Of a DNA stretch of 64,000 bases, positions 9,911-17,665 are shown piece by piece. Below the pieces are notes generated by a model. The model saw nothing but the letters and a program-made list of their open reading frames with translations. It ran no database searches and had not been told where the DNA came from. Position numbers and translations under genes: made by a program. The stretch lies in the NCBI GenBank assembly GCA_018401435.1, contig JAGYJW010000016.1:60246-124245 (forward strand). Direction: 5' to 3'. The stretch is from Deltaproteobacteria bacterium. GTDB taxonomy: Bacteria; Myxococcota_A; UBA796; UBA2385. Numbering within the stretch: position 1 is the stretch's first letter; each line of letters opens with the position of its first letter.

Positions 9911-10640
9911 GGCCCACCGCCCCGACGAGGAGGCCCTGCGCCGCGACATGCTGCGCTACGCGCGGCTGTGCTGGGAGCGCGGCTGGGTGGCCAACCACGA
10001 CGGCAACCTGTCGGCGCGCCTGGGCGATGGGCGCTTTCTGTGCACCCCCACGGCGGTCAGCAAGGGCGATGTGACGGCGGAGTCCCTGATCGTCGTCAAT
10101 GCGGCTTGCGAGGTCGTCTCTGGCAGCCGCCGCGCCTTCTCCGAGCTCAAGCTGCATATGGCGGCCTATGCCGCCCGCCCCGACATCGGCGTCGTGCTGC
10201 ACGCGCACCCCCCAGCCAGCACCGCCTTCGCGGTGGCCGGCGTCGAGATCGGCCACCCCTTCCTGGCCGAGGCCGTGGTCACCCTGGGGCCCGAGCTGCC
10301 GGTGGTGCCCTTTCACCTCCCCGGAGATCCCGCGCTGGAGGCCGCCTTGGGGCATGCGCTGGGCAAGGCCGACGTGGTGGTCCTCGACCGCCACGGGCTG
10401 CTGAGCGTGGGCGGCAACCTGGAGCAGGCCTGGCTTCGCATGGAGCTTGTCGAGCACCTCGCGCGCATCTCGGCCCAGGCCCGGGCCTTGGGCGGGTTGC
10501 GGTCGCTGCCCGCAGAGCAGCTGCGCAGCCTCGCCGCGAAGGGCCGGCCGGCCTCTTCGCCCAGGCTTCGGCCCGGCCCCAGAGCGCCCGAGCCCCAACC
10601 GCTGGGCCGGGGTCGGCGCGGCCGCGGAGGGCCCCGGTGA
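9903..10640 (+). CDS. class II (zinc) aldolase, BMC signature enzyme (fuculose-phosphate aldolase family)
   Basis: The frame is a 245-residue class II aldolase/adducin-domain protein. The zinc site is visible: Glu81 in FSELKLH, His100 and His102 in VVLHAHPP, and His164 in LDRHGLLSVGG; NHDGNLSARLGDG at 31-43 binds the substrate phosphate. It should cleave a sugar phosphate to dihydroxyacetone phosphate plus an aldehyde, feeding the adjacent CoA-acylating dehydrogenase. GTG 9903 is the start, overlapping the previous stop by eight bases. The C-terminus is odd: from about residue 215 it is low-complexity Pro/Arg/Gly and ends at 10640, while the +1 frame carries a helix-forming segment (see 10641-10695). 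The true end may be misplaced by an indel. Confidence 0.85.
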   Translation: MSEAHRPDEEALRRDMLRYARLCWERGWVANHDGNLSARLGDGRFLCTPTAVSKGDVTAESLIVVNAACEVVSGSRRAFSELKLHMAAYAARPDIGVVLHAHPPASTAFAVAGVEIGHPFLAEAVVTLGPELPVVPFHLPGDPALEAALGHALGKADVVVLDRHGLLSVGGNLEQAWLRMELVEHLARISAQARALGGLRSLPAEQLRSLAAKGRPASSPRLRPGPRAPEPQPLGRGRRGRGGPR

Positions 10641-10695
10641 GCGCCCCGATCTGCGGGCGGCGGTGGCCTCGGCGCTGCGCGATCTGGGGGGCTGA
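10641..10695 (+). other. candidate out-of-frame encapsulation peptide of the aldolase
   Basis: The frame one base ahead of the aldolase frame is open through the stop codon of the annotated aldolase and reads GERPDLRAAVASALRDLGG before stopping at 10693-10695. That is an amphipathic alpha helix with Leu/Ala/Val on one face and Arg/Asp on the other, preceded by a Pro/Ala/Gly linker. It fits encapsulation peptides found at the ends of microcompartment enzymes. Its position right after the signature enzyme suggests it is the enzyme's real C-terminus, separated by one inserted or missing base in the GC-rich linker. Confidence 0.55.
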
Positions 10696-10707
10696 GGCCG
10701 CCCTCAG
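10692..10707. terminator. candidate bidirectional hairpin between BMC operon and lipoprotein gene
   Basis: CTGAGG (10692-10697) and CCTCAG (10702-10707) form a six-pair stem around a four-base CCGC loop. It spans the stop codon of the open frame after the aldolase and that of the convergent lipoprotein gene. There is no T tract, so it would be at best a weak or factor-dependent terminator. Confidence 0.3.
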
Positions 10708-11867
10708 TTCATCCGGTTGACCTCGAAGGCGCCACCGTCAAAGAACAGGCTGTGAAGCTCGGGATCGCCCTCGCGACCCGGCCCGCCATGGGCCACGGCC
10801 CACAGCACATAGGGGTGGCTGCCGTCGGTGAAGGCGGCCGGGGGATTGGCCGCGGCAAGGTCATTCCAGGGCAAGGCCACCGGGTGGTAGCGGGCGCCGC
10901 CCGCCCCGTTGTCCACCACATAGCAGGAGCCCGAGTCGGGCCCCTTGGCGACGCAGACCAGGGCCTCGAGATCGGGGTCGCCGTCGAGATCCCAGCTGCC
11001 CACGACGGTGATCGCGCTGTTGCCGCGCTCCAGGGTGGCCAGGTCCTTCTTCCAGGTGGCCAGCTGGTCGTCGGGGACCGGGGTTGCGGCCACGGCGGTC
11101 CAGCCGGTTGGGGCCGCGGTGGTGGGCAAGCCCGAGGCCGACCGGACGAGGGGCGTGGTATCGGTCAAGGGCGGCGCCGCAAGGGTGCCGGCGGGCAGCG
11201 CCGCGCTCAGCCAGGCGGTGCCTTTGGGCTGCTCGCGCAGCATGCCGATGCGCACGATGCGGTCCCCCGGGGCCTTCAGGGACAGGCGCACCATGCCCCG
11301 CGCACCCGGGAAGGTCTCGATGGCATAGCCCTCGGGCGCCGTGGCGCTGTCTGCGGTCACCACCTCGCTGAGGGGGCGGCCCTCGGGGGGGCCCGCGATC
11401 CAGTAGCGCGCGCCACCGGGGGCGAGGACCTGCACGCCGCCGTCGTCATCCCACTCGAAGCCGCGGCTGGACCAGCGCACCTTGGCCGCGGGCCGGGTGA
11501 GCTTGCCGGAGGTGCCTTCCGTCCACAGCATGGCGTCTTCGCCGCTCAGCACCACCGCGGAGACGCCCGAAGCCGGCGGCGTGTCCGTGGCGCTGCGCGC
11601 GCCATTGGCCAGCACACCCCCGCCTTTGCCGCCCTTTCCACCCTTGCCGCCCTTGGCCAGCTTGCCGTCCTTTCCCAGCTTGTTTCGCAGGCGCTTGCCG
11701 TCCTTCTTGCCCTTGCCCTTGCTCTTCTTCTCGAGGACCTTCTGGCTGCTCTTGGCTTGGGCCTCATCCGGGGCGGCGTCGTCCGAGCAGGCGTTGCAGG
11801 CGGACAGGCCGGCCGACAGGCCCAGCAGCAGCGGGAGGAGGGCGAGGCGGGGCCGGAATGCGGGCAT
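10704..11867 (-). CDS. Lys/Gly-rich lipoprotein with FG-GAP-like segment, 387 aa
   Basis: Starts at ATG 11867, six bases after GGAG; an upstream in-frame ATG at 11885 is less likely. The N-terminus MPAFRPRLALLPLLLGLSAGLSAC is a lipoprotein signal (lipobox LSAC). Residues 40-85 are strongly basic, with KKSKGKGKKDGKRLRNKLG and a GGKGGKGGKGGG run, and may bind anionic polymers or surfaces. The rest is beta-rich; VVGSWDLDGDPDLEALVCV resembles an FG-GAP/calcium-binding blade. It is an envelope protein of unknown function. It converges on the BMC operon and is unlikely to belong to it. Confidence 0.7.
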   Translation of the reverse strand: MPAFRPRLALLPLLLGLSAGLSACNACSDDAAPDEAQAKSSQKVLEKKSKGKGKKDGKRLRNKLGKDGKLAKGGKGGKGGKGGGVLANGARSATDTPPASGVSAVVLSGEDAMLWTEGTSGKLTRPAAKVRWSSRGFEWDDDGGVQVLAPGGARYWIAGPPEGRPLSEVVTADSATAPEGYAIETFPGARGMVRLSLKAPGDRIVRIGMLREQPKGTAWLSAALPAGTLAAPPLTDTTPLVRSASGLPTTAAPTGWTAVAATPVPDDQLATWKKDLATLERGNSAITVVGSWDLDGDPDLEALVCVAKGPDSGSCYVVDNGAGGARYHPVALPWNDLAAANPPAAFTDGSHPYVLWAVAHGGPGREGDPELHSLFFDGGAFEVNRMN

Positions 11868-11936
11868 GGGGGGCTCCATCGACAAGAGACGGCGCTGCTG
11901 TAACCAGCCCGCCGCCGCCTCGCGGGAGGCCAGGCC

Positions 11937-12464
11937 CTACTCTGCGGTGCAGCTGTCGCGCAGGCTGTCCACCGTGGCACGTCCGATGCCCGTCACCCGG
12001 GTGAGCGCGTCACAGGACGAGAAGGGGCCGTTGGCGTCGCGATCGCCGATGATAGCCGCCGCCTTGCTGGGCCCGATGCCGGGCAGGCTCTCCAGCTGCT
12101 TCTGGCTGGCGCTGTTGATGTTGACCTTGGCGCCCGAGGACGCGCTGCTGCTGCTGCTTGCGCTGCTGCTGGCCGAGCTGCTGGTGGCTGCAGGTGCCGC
12201 GGCCGTGGTGCCGTCAAAGCTCACCAGGGGCGCGATATTCTCCAGCGTGGAGGGGCCGATTCCGGGGACGGCATCGAGCTGGGCCAGCGACCGGAAGGGC
12301 CCGTTGGCGTCCCGGTAGTCGATGATCGCCAGGGCCTTGGTGGGGCCGATGCCAGGCAAGGACTCAAGCTCCTTCTGGCTGGCCGTGTTGACGTTGACCG
12401 CGGCGAAGGCCTGCCCCATGAGCAGGACGAGGCCGAGCACGAGAGCGAAGAAGGCGCGGACCAT
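11937..12464 (-). CDS. exported ComEA-like protein with two helix-hairpin-helix domains
   Basis: A 175-residue protein with a cleavable signal (MVRAFFALVLGLVLLMGQAFA). Two ComEA-type HhH units follow: VNVNTASQKELESLPGIGPTKALAIIDYRD and VNINSASQKQLESLPGIGPSKAAAIIGDRD. They are separated by a linker of about 35 residues dominated by Ser and Ala. ComEA binds incoming double-stranded DNA in the periplasm during transformation; the tandem unit may grip longer DNA. The gene lies 13 bases after the DUF3006 gene and next to an exported metallo-beta-lactamase protein that also ends in HhH repeats, so the three probably act together on DNA. Confidence 0.88.
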   Translation of the reverse strand: MVRAFFALVLGLVLLMGQAFAAVNVNTASQKELESLPGIGPTKALAIIDYRDANGPFRSLAQLDAVPGIGPSTLENIAPLVSFDGTTAAAPAATSSSASSSASSSSSASSGAKVNINSASQKQLESLPGIGPSKAAAIIGDRDANGPFSSCDALTRVTGIGRATVDSLRDSCTAE

Positions 12465-12477
12465 GGGCCACCCGGGG

Positions 12478-12699
12478 CTAGAGTTCGATTTCTTCGGGGA
12501 GGTCGTCGCGCCCTTGCAGGCGCTTGAGGCGATCGGCTGCAGCCTGGCGGGCGCTCCGCTCGGCGTCGCCGTCCAGAACCAGCGCGAGCACGCTGCCTTC
12601 GCCCGCGCCTGCCGGAAGCAGTGCCACGGGCACTTCGACCAGCTCTGCCCCCACGACGAGGATGGCGCGATTTCCTTCGATGCGATCAACGGTGATCAT
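12478..12699 (-). CDS. DUF3006 domain protein, 73 aa
   Basis: A small acidic protein, MITVDRIEGNRAILVVGAELVEVPVALLP, followed by a helical segment ending LQGRDDLPEEIEL. The pattern of an opening strand VDRIEG then AxLV matches DUF3006, a short beta-barrel-like family that I know as a frequent neighbour of ComEC-type metallo-beta-lactamase proteins. No signal peptide. The start ATG 12699 is preceded by GGAGCGCC. It lies between the MBL-HhH gene (36 bases upstream) and comEA-like gene on the same strand. Function unknown; assignment rests on the N-terminal motif and the context. Confidence 0.65.
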   Translation of the reverse strand: MITVDRIEGNRAILVVGAELVEVPVALLPAGAGEGSVLALVLDGDAERSARQAAADRLKRLQGRDDLPEEIEL

Positions 12700-12734
12700 G
12701 GGCGCTCCGGGGGTTGCGGCCGCGCGACGGCGGT

Positions 12735-13952
12735 TCAAGGTGCAAAGCTGACCTGGCCATCGAGCTTCTCGATGGTCGCGGGACCGATACCCGCCACGGC
12801 GTCCAGATCCGCCAGGGATCCGAAGGCGCCATGCGTCTCGCGGTGCCGGACGATGGCGGCGGCCTTGGCGGGCCCGATGCCGGGCAGCACCTGCAGCTCT
12901 TCGATGGTGGCGCGGTTGATGGCGATGAAGCCCGCCCCAGACAGGCTGCCCCCGGCGTCTTCGACTGCGCGGGCCAAGGGCGCAGGCACGGCTTCGGGGG
13001 CCACGGCCCGCAAGGCGACCGGGCGTTCGGGCAGGGGGGCGACGATGCCGCTGGCGACAGCGCCGCTGGGCACGCTGGCCCGCACACCGACCGCAGCCAG
13101 GCCGCCTCCGGCGCCGGAGAGGGCGCGCTCGTCCACCTCTTCTACCCGCACGGTCTTGCCGTCGCTGAGCACCCGCAAGGTGCCCATGCGGTCGGTGCGG
13201 TAGATGTCGGCGCCGGCGGTCTCGAGACGGGCCAGGGCCGCGTCGTCGGGGTGGCCATAGCGGTTGCGGGCGCCCACGCTGATCAGCGCGATCTGCGGCT
13301 TGACCTCGGCAAGCCAGGGCACCGTCGTGCTGTGGTCGCTGCCGTGGTGGGCCACCTTGAGCACCGCGCAGCTGCCGATCTGGTCGGCGATCAGGCGGTG
13401 CTCGGTGGGCTCTTCGCTGTCGCCAGTGAACAGGAAGCAGTTCTTGCCGTGCACCAGCCGGGTGACCACCGAGTTGGCGTTGAGATCCGAGCGGGTGTTG
13501 AGCAGCAGGGGCTCCTGGGGGCCCAGGACCTCCAGGCGGATGCCATCGTCGAGCTTGAAGACCCGGCCCTGGCGCAGGGTGAGGTACTGGATGCCCTTCT
13601 GCTCCACCAGCCCCATGACGTGGCTATAGGTGGTGGTGGTGTGGGGCAGGCCCTGGTCACCATAGACCCGCACGGGCAGGGCCTCCAGGACCTCGTCCAT
13701 GCCACCGATGTGGTCGGCGTGGGCGTGGGTGGCGACGACCAGGTCCAGCGCGGTCAGGCCCCGGGCCTCCAACATGGGCACCACATCGGGACGGCCTGTG
13801 CCGGCGTCGATGAGGATGCTCTTGCCCGCGGGCGTGCGAATCAGGATCGCGTCGCCCTGGCCCACGTCGAGCACCTCTACCGTGAGGGTGCCCGCGAAGG
13901 CCTGGGACCAGGCCAGCAGCAGCAGCAGCAGGGTCATGGGCCCGCCTGACAT
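12735..13952 (-). CDS. exported ComEC-type metallo-beta-lactamase hydrolase with C-terminal HhH domain
   Basis: A 405-residue protein with signal segment MTLLLLLLAWSQAFAG, a metallo-beta-lactamase fold and a C-terminal ComEA-like HhH. The metal motif THAHADHIGG is present, along with FLFTGDSEE, HHGSDHST and the opening VLDVGQGDAILI that characterises the soluble ComEC hydrolase domain. The HhH unit is INRATIEELQVLPGIGPAKAAAIVRHRE near the C-terminus. In ComEC the MBL domain is thought to degrade one DNA strand during uptake; here it is a free, exported enzyme with its own DNA-binding module. ATG 13952 overlaps the upstream stop by one base; ATG 13937 would also keep the signal. Confidence 0.88.
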   Translation of the reverse strand: MSGGPMTLLLLLLAWSQAFAGTLTVEVLDVGQGDAILIRTPAGKSILIDAGTGRPDVVPMLEARGLTALDLVVATHAHADHIGGMDEVLEALPVRVYGDQGLPHTTTTYSHVMGLVEQKGIQYLTLRQGRVFKLDDGIRLEVLGPQEPLLLNTRSDLNANSVVTRLVHGKNCFLFTGDSEEPTEHRLIADQIGSCAVLKVAHHGSDHSTTVPWLAEVKPQIALISVGARNRYGHPDDAALARLETAGADIYRTDRMGTLRVLSDGKTVRVEEVDERALSGAGGGLAAVGVRASVPSGAVASGIVAPLPERPVALRAVAPEAVPAPLARAVEDAGGSLSGAGFIAINRATIEELQVLPGIGPAKAAAIVRHRETHGAFGSLADLDAVAGIGPATIEKLDGQVSFAP

Positions 13953-15157
13953 CAATCGAGGCTACGGAACCAGAGGGTGCGGTTGGTGTAATCGTAGCAG
14001 CCCGCCCAGGTCTGGCCGCCCGCGATCACCACCTCGTTGTGGAAGCCCAGCGCGCCGGGGTCTTCGGTGACCGTGCGGCTCTGCCAGCCATCGCCCGAGG
14101 GCCAGGCCTGCTTCATGTCGTTGTTGCGCCCATCGAAGTAGGCGATGTTGGGCGTGTCGCCCGATATCCAGAGCTTGGTGTCGGCGCCGACGTGGTCGCC
14201 GTCGTCCACCACCTGGATCTCGAAGCTGCCCGGCGCGCCGACGGCGTACTTGAGATCGCCATTGCCTGCGTCGTGGTAGGCGATGTGCAGGCGGCCCTCG
14301 CTGATGACGAGGTTGGGCCACTGGCCGACGTCGCCTTCGCTGTCGATGGTCTCGATGCTGTAGTTGCCGCCGGTGCCCCAAGCGAGCTTGAGGTCGCCGT
14401 TGGCCACGTCGTAATAGGCGATGTACTCGATGCCTTCGACGATGGCGAGGCTGGGGTAGCGGCCGGTGTCGGCGTCTACCGGTGCGCCGGTGTCGCTGAT
14501 GGACTCCTCACCCTCATCGACGACGGCGCCGGCAAAGGCGCTGCCATTCCAGCGGGCGACCCGCAGGGTGCCGGCACCCTCGTCGTAGTGGGCCACGATC
14601 GGGTAGCCGTTGCCATCGAGGGCGAGGGAGGCGTAGAGGCCGGCGACCGGTGTGGGGCCGCCGCCCACATCGGCCACGTTGCTGGTCCACACGGTGTCGG
14701 CCGCCGTGCGCGTGGCATAGCGCAGGGCCTTGTTCTGGACGTCCTGGTAGGCGATCCAGATCTGGCCATCGGCTGCTACGGCGAGGCTGGTGTACTTGCC
14801 GCGGTCGCCATTGTCGAAGCCCGCGTCGTCGGCGTAGCCGTCCACCTGCTCGTGGATCCAGCGAAGCTCGTTGTCGGCGGTCCAGGTGGCCGTTGCAAAG
14901 CCCAGCGCGCCCTTGGTCTTGTCATAGTAGGAGACCACCGGCGCATTGTCGAGGTTTACCGCCATCGACAGCCAGGAGCCCCAGTCGTGGTCCAGCTCTT
15001 CGTAGCTGCTGTCGTCATAGGCGACGGGCTCTCGGGACACGATATTCTGCTCGCTGCAGCCATTGCAGGCCTGCAGCTGCGGGATCAGCGTGCTGAGGGC
15101 GAGGAGACCGGGGGGAAGCCCACGGACCAGGGCACGGGGGCGGGGGGCGCGGAGCAT
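13952..15157 (-). CDS. beta-propeller-like lipoprotein with repeats, 401 aa
   Basis: A lipoprotein signal (LVRGLPPGLLALSTLIPQLQAC) precedes about seven repeats of the form SLAVxxDGxxxIAYxDxxNxxLKYA, for example YTSLAVAADGQIWIAYQDVQNKALRY and PSLAIVEGIEYIAYYDVANGDLKL. The spacing (about 45-50 residues) suits blades of a propeller. Asp-rich turns may bind calcium. The gene starts at ATG 15157 behind GGAGGAGA and overlaps the start of the MBL-HhH gene by one base, so the four minus-strand genes from here to comEA may be one transcript. No enzymatic motif is visible. Confidence 0.75.
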   Translation of the reverse strand: MLRAPRPRALVRGLPPGLLALSTLIPQLQACNGCSEQNIVSREPVAYDDSSYEELDHDWGSWLSMAVNLDNAPVVSYYDKTKGALGFATATWTADNELRWIHEQVDGYADDAGFDNGDRGKYTSLAVAADGQIWIAYQDVQNKALRYATRTAADTVWTSNVADVGGGPTPVAGLYASLALDGNGYPIVAHYDEGAGTLRVARWNGSAFAGAVVDEGEESISDTGAPVDADTGRYPSLAIVEGIEYIAYYDVANGDLKLAWGTGGNYSIETIDSEGDVGQWPNLVISEGRLHIAYHDAGNGDLKYAVGAPGSFEIQVVDDGDHVGADTKLWISGDTPNIAYFDGRNNDMKQAWPSGDGWQSRTVTEDPGALGFHNEVVIAGGQTWAGCYDYTNRTLWFRSLD

Positions 15158-15362
15158 GGGTCTCCTCCGAGAGGCGGTTCCGGGCAGATGCGCGAATCGA
15201 CGGAAAGGACAGGCTCGCGAGCCTGGGATCGGGGCGGCCCGACTCGGGCGGGATCATAGCAGCCGCGGGGGCGACCTGCTGGCCCTGCGCGTGCTGGGAG
15301 GGCGCCCTTGCAAGGTGGCCCACCCACCGCTTAAGCGCGGGCAGCGCCGTCTTCGGTGTTCC

Positions 15363-15439
15363 GCTCCCGTAGCTCAGTTGGATAGAGCATCAGTTTCCTA
15401 AACTGAGGGCCACTGGTTCGAATCCAGTCGGGGGCGCCA
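15363..15439 (+). tRNA. tRNA-Arg (CCT anticodon)
   Basis: A complete 77-base cloverleaf. The acceptor stem GCTCCCG pairs with CGGGGGC with one G-T wobble. The D arm contains AGCTCAGTTGGATAGAGC and the anticodon arm has stem TCAGT/ACTGA around loop TTCCTAA, giving anticodon CCT (reads AGG). The T arm includes GGTTCGAATCC. The terminal CCA is encoded at 15437-15439. It stands alone, on the plus strand, 20 bases before the convergent peroxiredoxin gene. Confidence 0.95.
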
Positions 15440-15459
15440 CCGGGGCAGGGCGGCCGGGA

Positions 15460-15927
15460 TCAGGTCCCCCGGAGCGCGTCGAGCACCGCCGCTGCGTGGC
15501 CCTTGACCTTGACCTTGGGCCAGGCCTGCCGGATGCGGCCATCGGCCCCCACCAAGAAGGTGGACCGCACGATGCCCATGAAGACGCGCCCATAGAGCTT
15601 CTTCTCTTGCCAGACGCCCCAGGCCTCGGTGATGACGCCCTCGGCGTCGGACACCAGGGGGAAGGGCAGGCACTCCTTTTCGCGAAAGCGGGCGTGCCGG
15701 TCGAGGGCATCGCGGCTGACGCCGACCACCGTGGCGCCGAGGGCCGCGAAATCCGCCATGCGGTCGCGGAAGTCCTGGGCCTCGGTGGTGCAGCCCGGGG
15801 TCATATCCTTGGGGTAGAAGTAGACCACGACGGGATTGCCGAGGTGATCGGCCAGGTTGAAGCTGCCATCGTCGGTGGGGCCGACCAGGGGCGGCGCGGG
15901 ATTGCCGGGCGTGGGCATGGCGGGCAT
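15460..15927 (-). CDS. bcp: Bcp/PrxQ-type peroxiredoxin
   Basis: A 155-residue thiol peroxidase of the AhpC-TSA fold. The peroxidatic Cys is in YFYPKDMTPGCTTEAQDFRD. The usual Bcp/PrxQ second cysteine five residues after the first is absent, so it may be a 1-Cys type or use the Cys in REKECLPFPLVSD. It should reduce hydrogen peroxide and alkyl hydroperoxides at the expense of thioredoxin. ATG 15927 (MPAMPTPGNPAPPLVGP) is chosen because an upstream in-frame ATG at 15951 would only add a short proline-rich extension. It stands alone as a single gene. Confidence 0.92.
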   Translation of the reverse strand: MPAMPTPGNPAPPLVGPTDDGSFNLADHLGNPVVVYFYPKDMTPGCTTEAQDFRDRMADFAALGATVVGVSRDALDRHARFREKECLPFPLVSDAEGVITEAWGVWQEKKLYGRVFMGIVRSTFLVGADGRIRQAWPKVKVKGHAAAVLDALRGT

Positions 15928-16149
15928 GGGGGCTCCTGGGGGTGCGTGCACGGGGGCCTTGGAGGCTATAGCGGCGCTATCCCTGGGGTGGCCGCTGTAA
16001 AGGCGGCTGCAGGGCCCGCCAGCCGGGGCGCCGTCGGGGGCGGTCGGTTATGGGGCGTCTTTACCGGCTGATGGAGCCCCGCCCCGCCCGCTGCGGGGCC
16101 GCCCGGTTGGGCGACGTGCTCCAAGCCTCACCTTCAAGGCAGGTTCTTT

Positions 16150-16932
16150 ATGGGATCCGACTCTGACCGTCCCGCTCCGGCGAGGCCGCGGAAGCCCGGC
16201 GCAGGGCAGCAGCGCCCCCGCACCGACATCAAGCAGAAGGCCGACAAGCTGGTGCGCGACGCGGGAATCCCCGGTCAGCTCGCCTGGCAGGTGGCCCGCG
16301 GCGACCTCACCCTCAACGAGGTGCTGCAGAAGCTCGCGCTCAAGGACCGGGTCGAGAGCCTCATCAACCGCCACGATCTGCCCAAGAGCCTCGCCACCCA
16401 GGTGGCCATGGGCCAGGCCGATCTCGAGCAGGTCCTCGCCAGGCGCCGCATGGAGGCCCACCTCGCCCGGTGGACCGACCACAGCGTGCTGGCCCTCGCC
16501 GCCGAACACGGGCGGCCCATGACCGTCGCCCTGCACGGCAAGCGCTGGGCCACCGGCCGCATCCTCGAGGTTGGCCAGTACGACTTCGTGATCGAGGTCG
16601 AGGGCGCGCCCCAGACCGAACACAAGCTGCAGGCCAAGCTCGCGGTTGAGGCAGAGGGCGAAAAAGAGCTTCGCAAGGCGATCAAGCGTGATCGGGACCG
16701 CGACGCCGTGGCCGAACCGGTCTGGAAGCCCCAGGACCGCTACGGCTGCTCCGACAAGCGCCTCTTTGGCTACCAGGACGAGAGCACCCCGGTGAAGCTC
16801 ACCACCCTCGAGGGCGATGTCCTGGTCGGTGAGGTCTCCTGGTTGGGGCGCTGGGAATTCGGCATGCGGCTCAAGAAGGGCGGCCACATCACGGTCTTCC
16901 GCCACGCCCTGGCCGATCTCCGACCGGCCTGA
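16150..16932 (+). CDS. Hfq-like protein with two LSm folds, 260 aa
   Basis: An unusual RNA-binding candidate. After a disordered basic N-terminus, residues 36-100 hold two helical repeats (DAGIPGQLAWQVARGDLTLNEVLQ and RHDLPKSLATQVAMGQADLEQVL). Residues 122-168 (RPMTVALHGKRWATGRILEVGQYDFVIEVEG) and 213-258 (TPVKLTTLEGDVLVGEVSWLGRWEFGMRLKKGGHITVFRHALADL) each read as an LSm/Sm fold. The second ends VFRHAL, very like the VYKHAI Sm2 motif of Hfq, and has the G.V/EVSWLGRWEFGM pattern of Sm1. A tandem LSm protein could form trimers of pairs and bind RNA. No Hfq proper is in the window. Family assignment is by motif only. Confidence 0.6.
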   Translation: MGSDSDRPAPARPRKPGAGQQRPRTDIKQKADKLVRDAGIPGQLAWQVARGDLTLNEVLQKLALKDRVESLINRHDLPKSLATQVAMGQADLEQVLARRRMEAHLARWTDHSVLALAAEHGRPMTVALHGKRWATGRILEVGQYDFVIEVEGAPQTEHKLQAKLAVEAEGEKELRKAIKRDRDRDAVAEPVWKPQDRYGCSDKRLFGYQDESTPVKLTTLEGDVLVGEVSWLGRWEFGMRLKKGGHITVFRHALADLRPA

Positions 16933-17008
16933 AGCCGGCTGTGCACCTCCGGGCCCCGCGCGCAGCGTGCCGGCGCGGCCCATCCCCCCCCGCTGGAGTT
17001 CCATCCCC

Positions 17009-17665
17009 ATGGGCATCCTCAAGGGCGCGCTCACCGTGCGCCGCTACCATGTCGAGGGCGACGTGCCCGACGACTTCCGCGACGTCTACCGGGACGCCTT
17101 TCAGGACCACGCCTTTCGCGAGCGGCCCCAGGCCATGATCGGCGAAGAGGCCATCGGGTGGTGCCAGGTGCACAACCTGCTGGACACCGACTTCTCCGAC
17201 CTCAACCGGTGGCTCTACAACCACTATGTGCTCGCGGCCTTGCGGGTGGACAAGAAGATGCTGCCCGCCAAGCTCTTCAAGGCCCACCTCGAGAAGCGCA
17301 TCCAGGCCTGGTGTGAGGCCAACTCCCGGACCAAGGCGCCCAAGTCCATCAAGGAGGAGATCAAGGAGGCCCTGGAGATCGAGATGCTGAACAAGACCCT
17401 GCCCCGGGTGGCCACCACGGAATTCTGTTGGAATATCGTGGACCGCTGGGTGGTCGTGCACAGCACCTCCGACAAGGTCAACGACGACTTCCGCAAGCTC
17501 TTCCGCGGCACCTTCGGGCTGGTCACCACCCCGGTGTCCCCCCTGGACCTGGTCGCCGACAACCCACAGATGGCGGGTATTCTGGAGGTGGCCGGCATCA
17601 GTGACTATCGGCCGCGCAGCGATGATGCAGGCGACCACGCCGGCTGGCAGGGGATGGGCCAATGA
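17009..17665 (+). CDS. rdgC: RdgC-family recombination-associated protein
   Basis: A 218-residue protein that I assign to RdgC from the block LAALRVDKKMLPAKLFKAHLEKRIQAWCE, followed by a lysine-rich helix KAPKSIKEEIKEALEIEMLNKTLPRVATTEFCWNIVDRWVVVHSTSDKVNDDF. That is the RdgC core, where a helix-rich region precedes a W.V strand. RdgC forms a ring around double-stranded DNA and moderates RecA. The protein is shorter than E. coli RdgC (303 aa), lacking the C-terminal part. ATG 17009 is chosen; an upstream start in the same frame adds no similarity. Its stop overlaps the next gene by four bases (ATGA). Confidence 0.72.
   Translation: MGILKGALTVRRYHVEGDVPDDFRDVYRDAFQDHAFRERPQAMIGEEAIGWCQVHNLLDTDFSDLNRWLYNHYVLAALRVDKKMLPAKLFKAHLEKRIQAWCEANSRTKAPKSIKEEIKEALEIEMLNKTLPRVATTEFCWNIVDRWVVVHSTSDKVNDDFRKLFRGTFGLVTTPVSPLDLVADNPQMAGILEVAGISDYRPRSDDAGDHAGWQGMGQ

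Noticed and set aside
15300..15440. A possible mobile element integrated at the tRNA-Arg
   Set aside because: No integrase, attachment-site duplication or foreign gene was found next to either tRNA.
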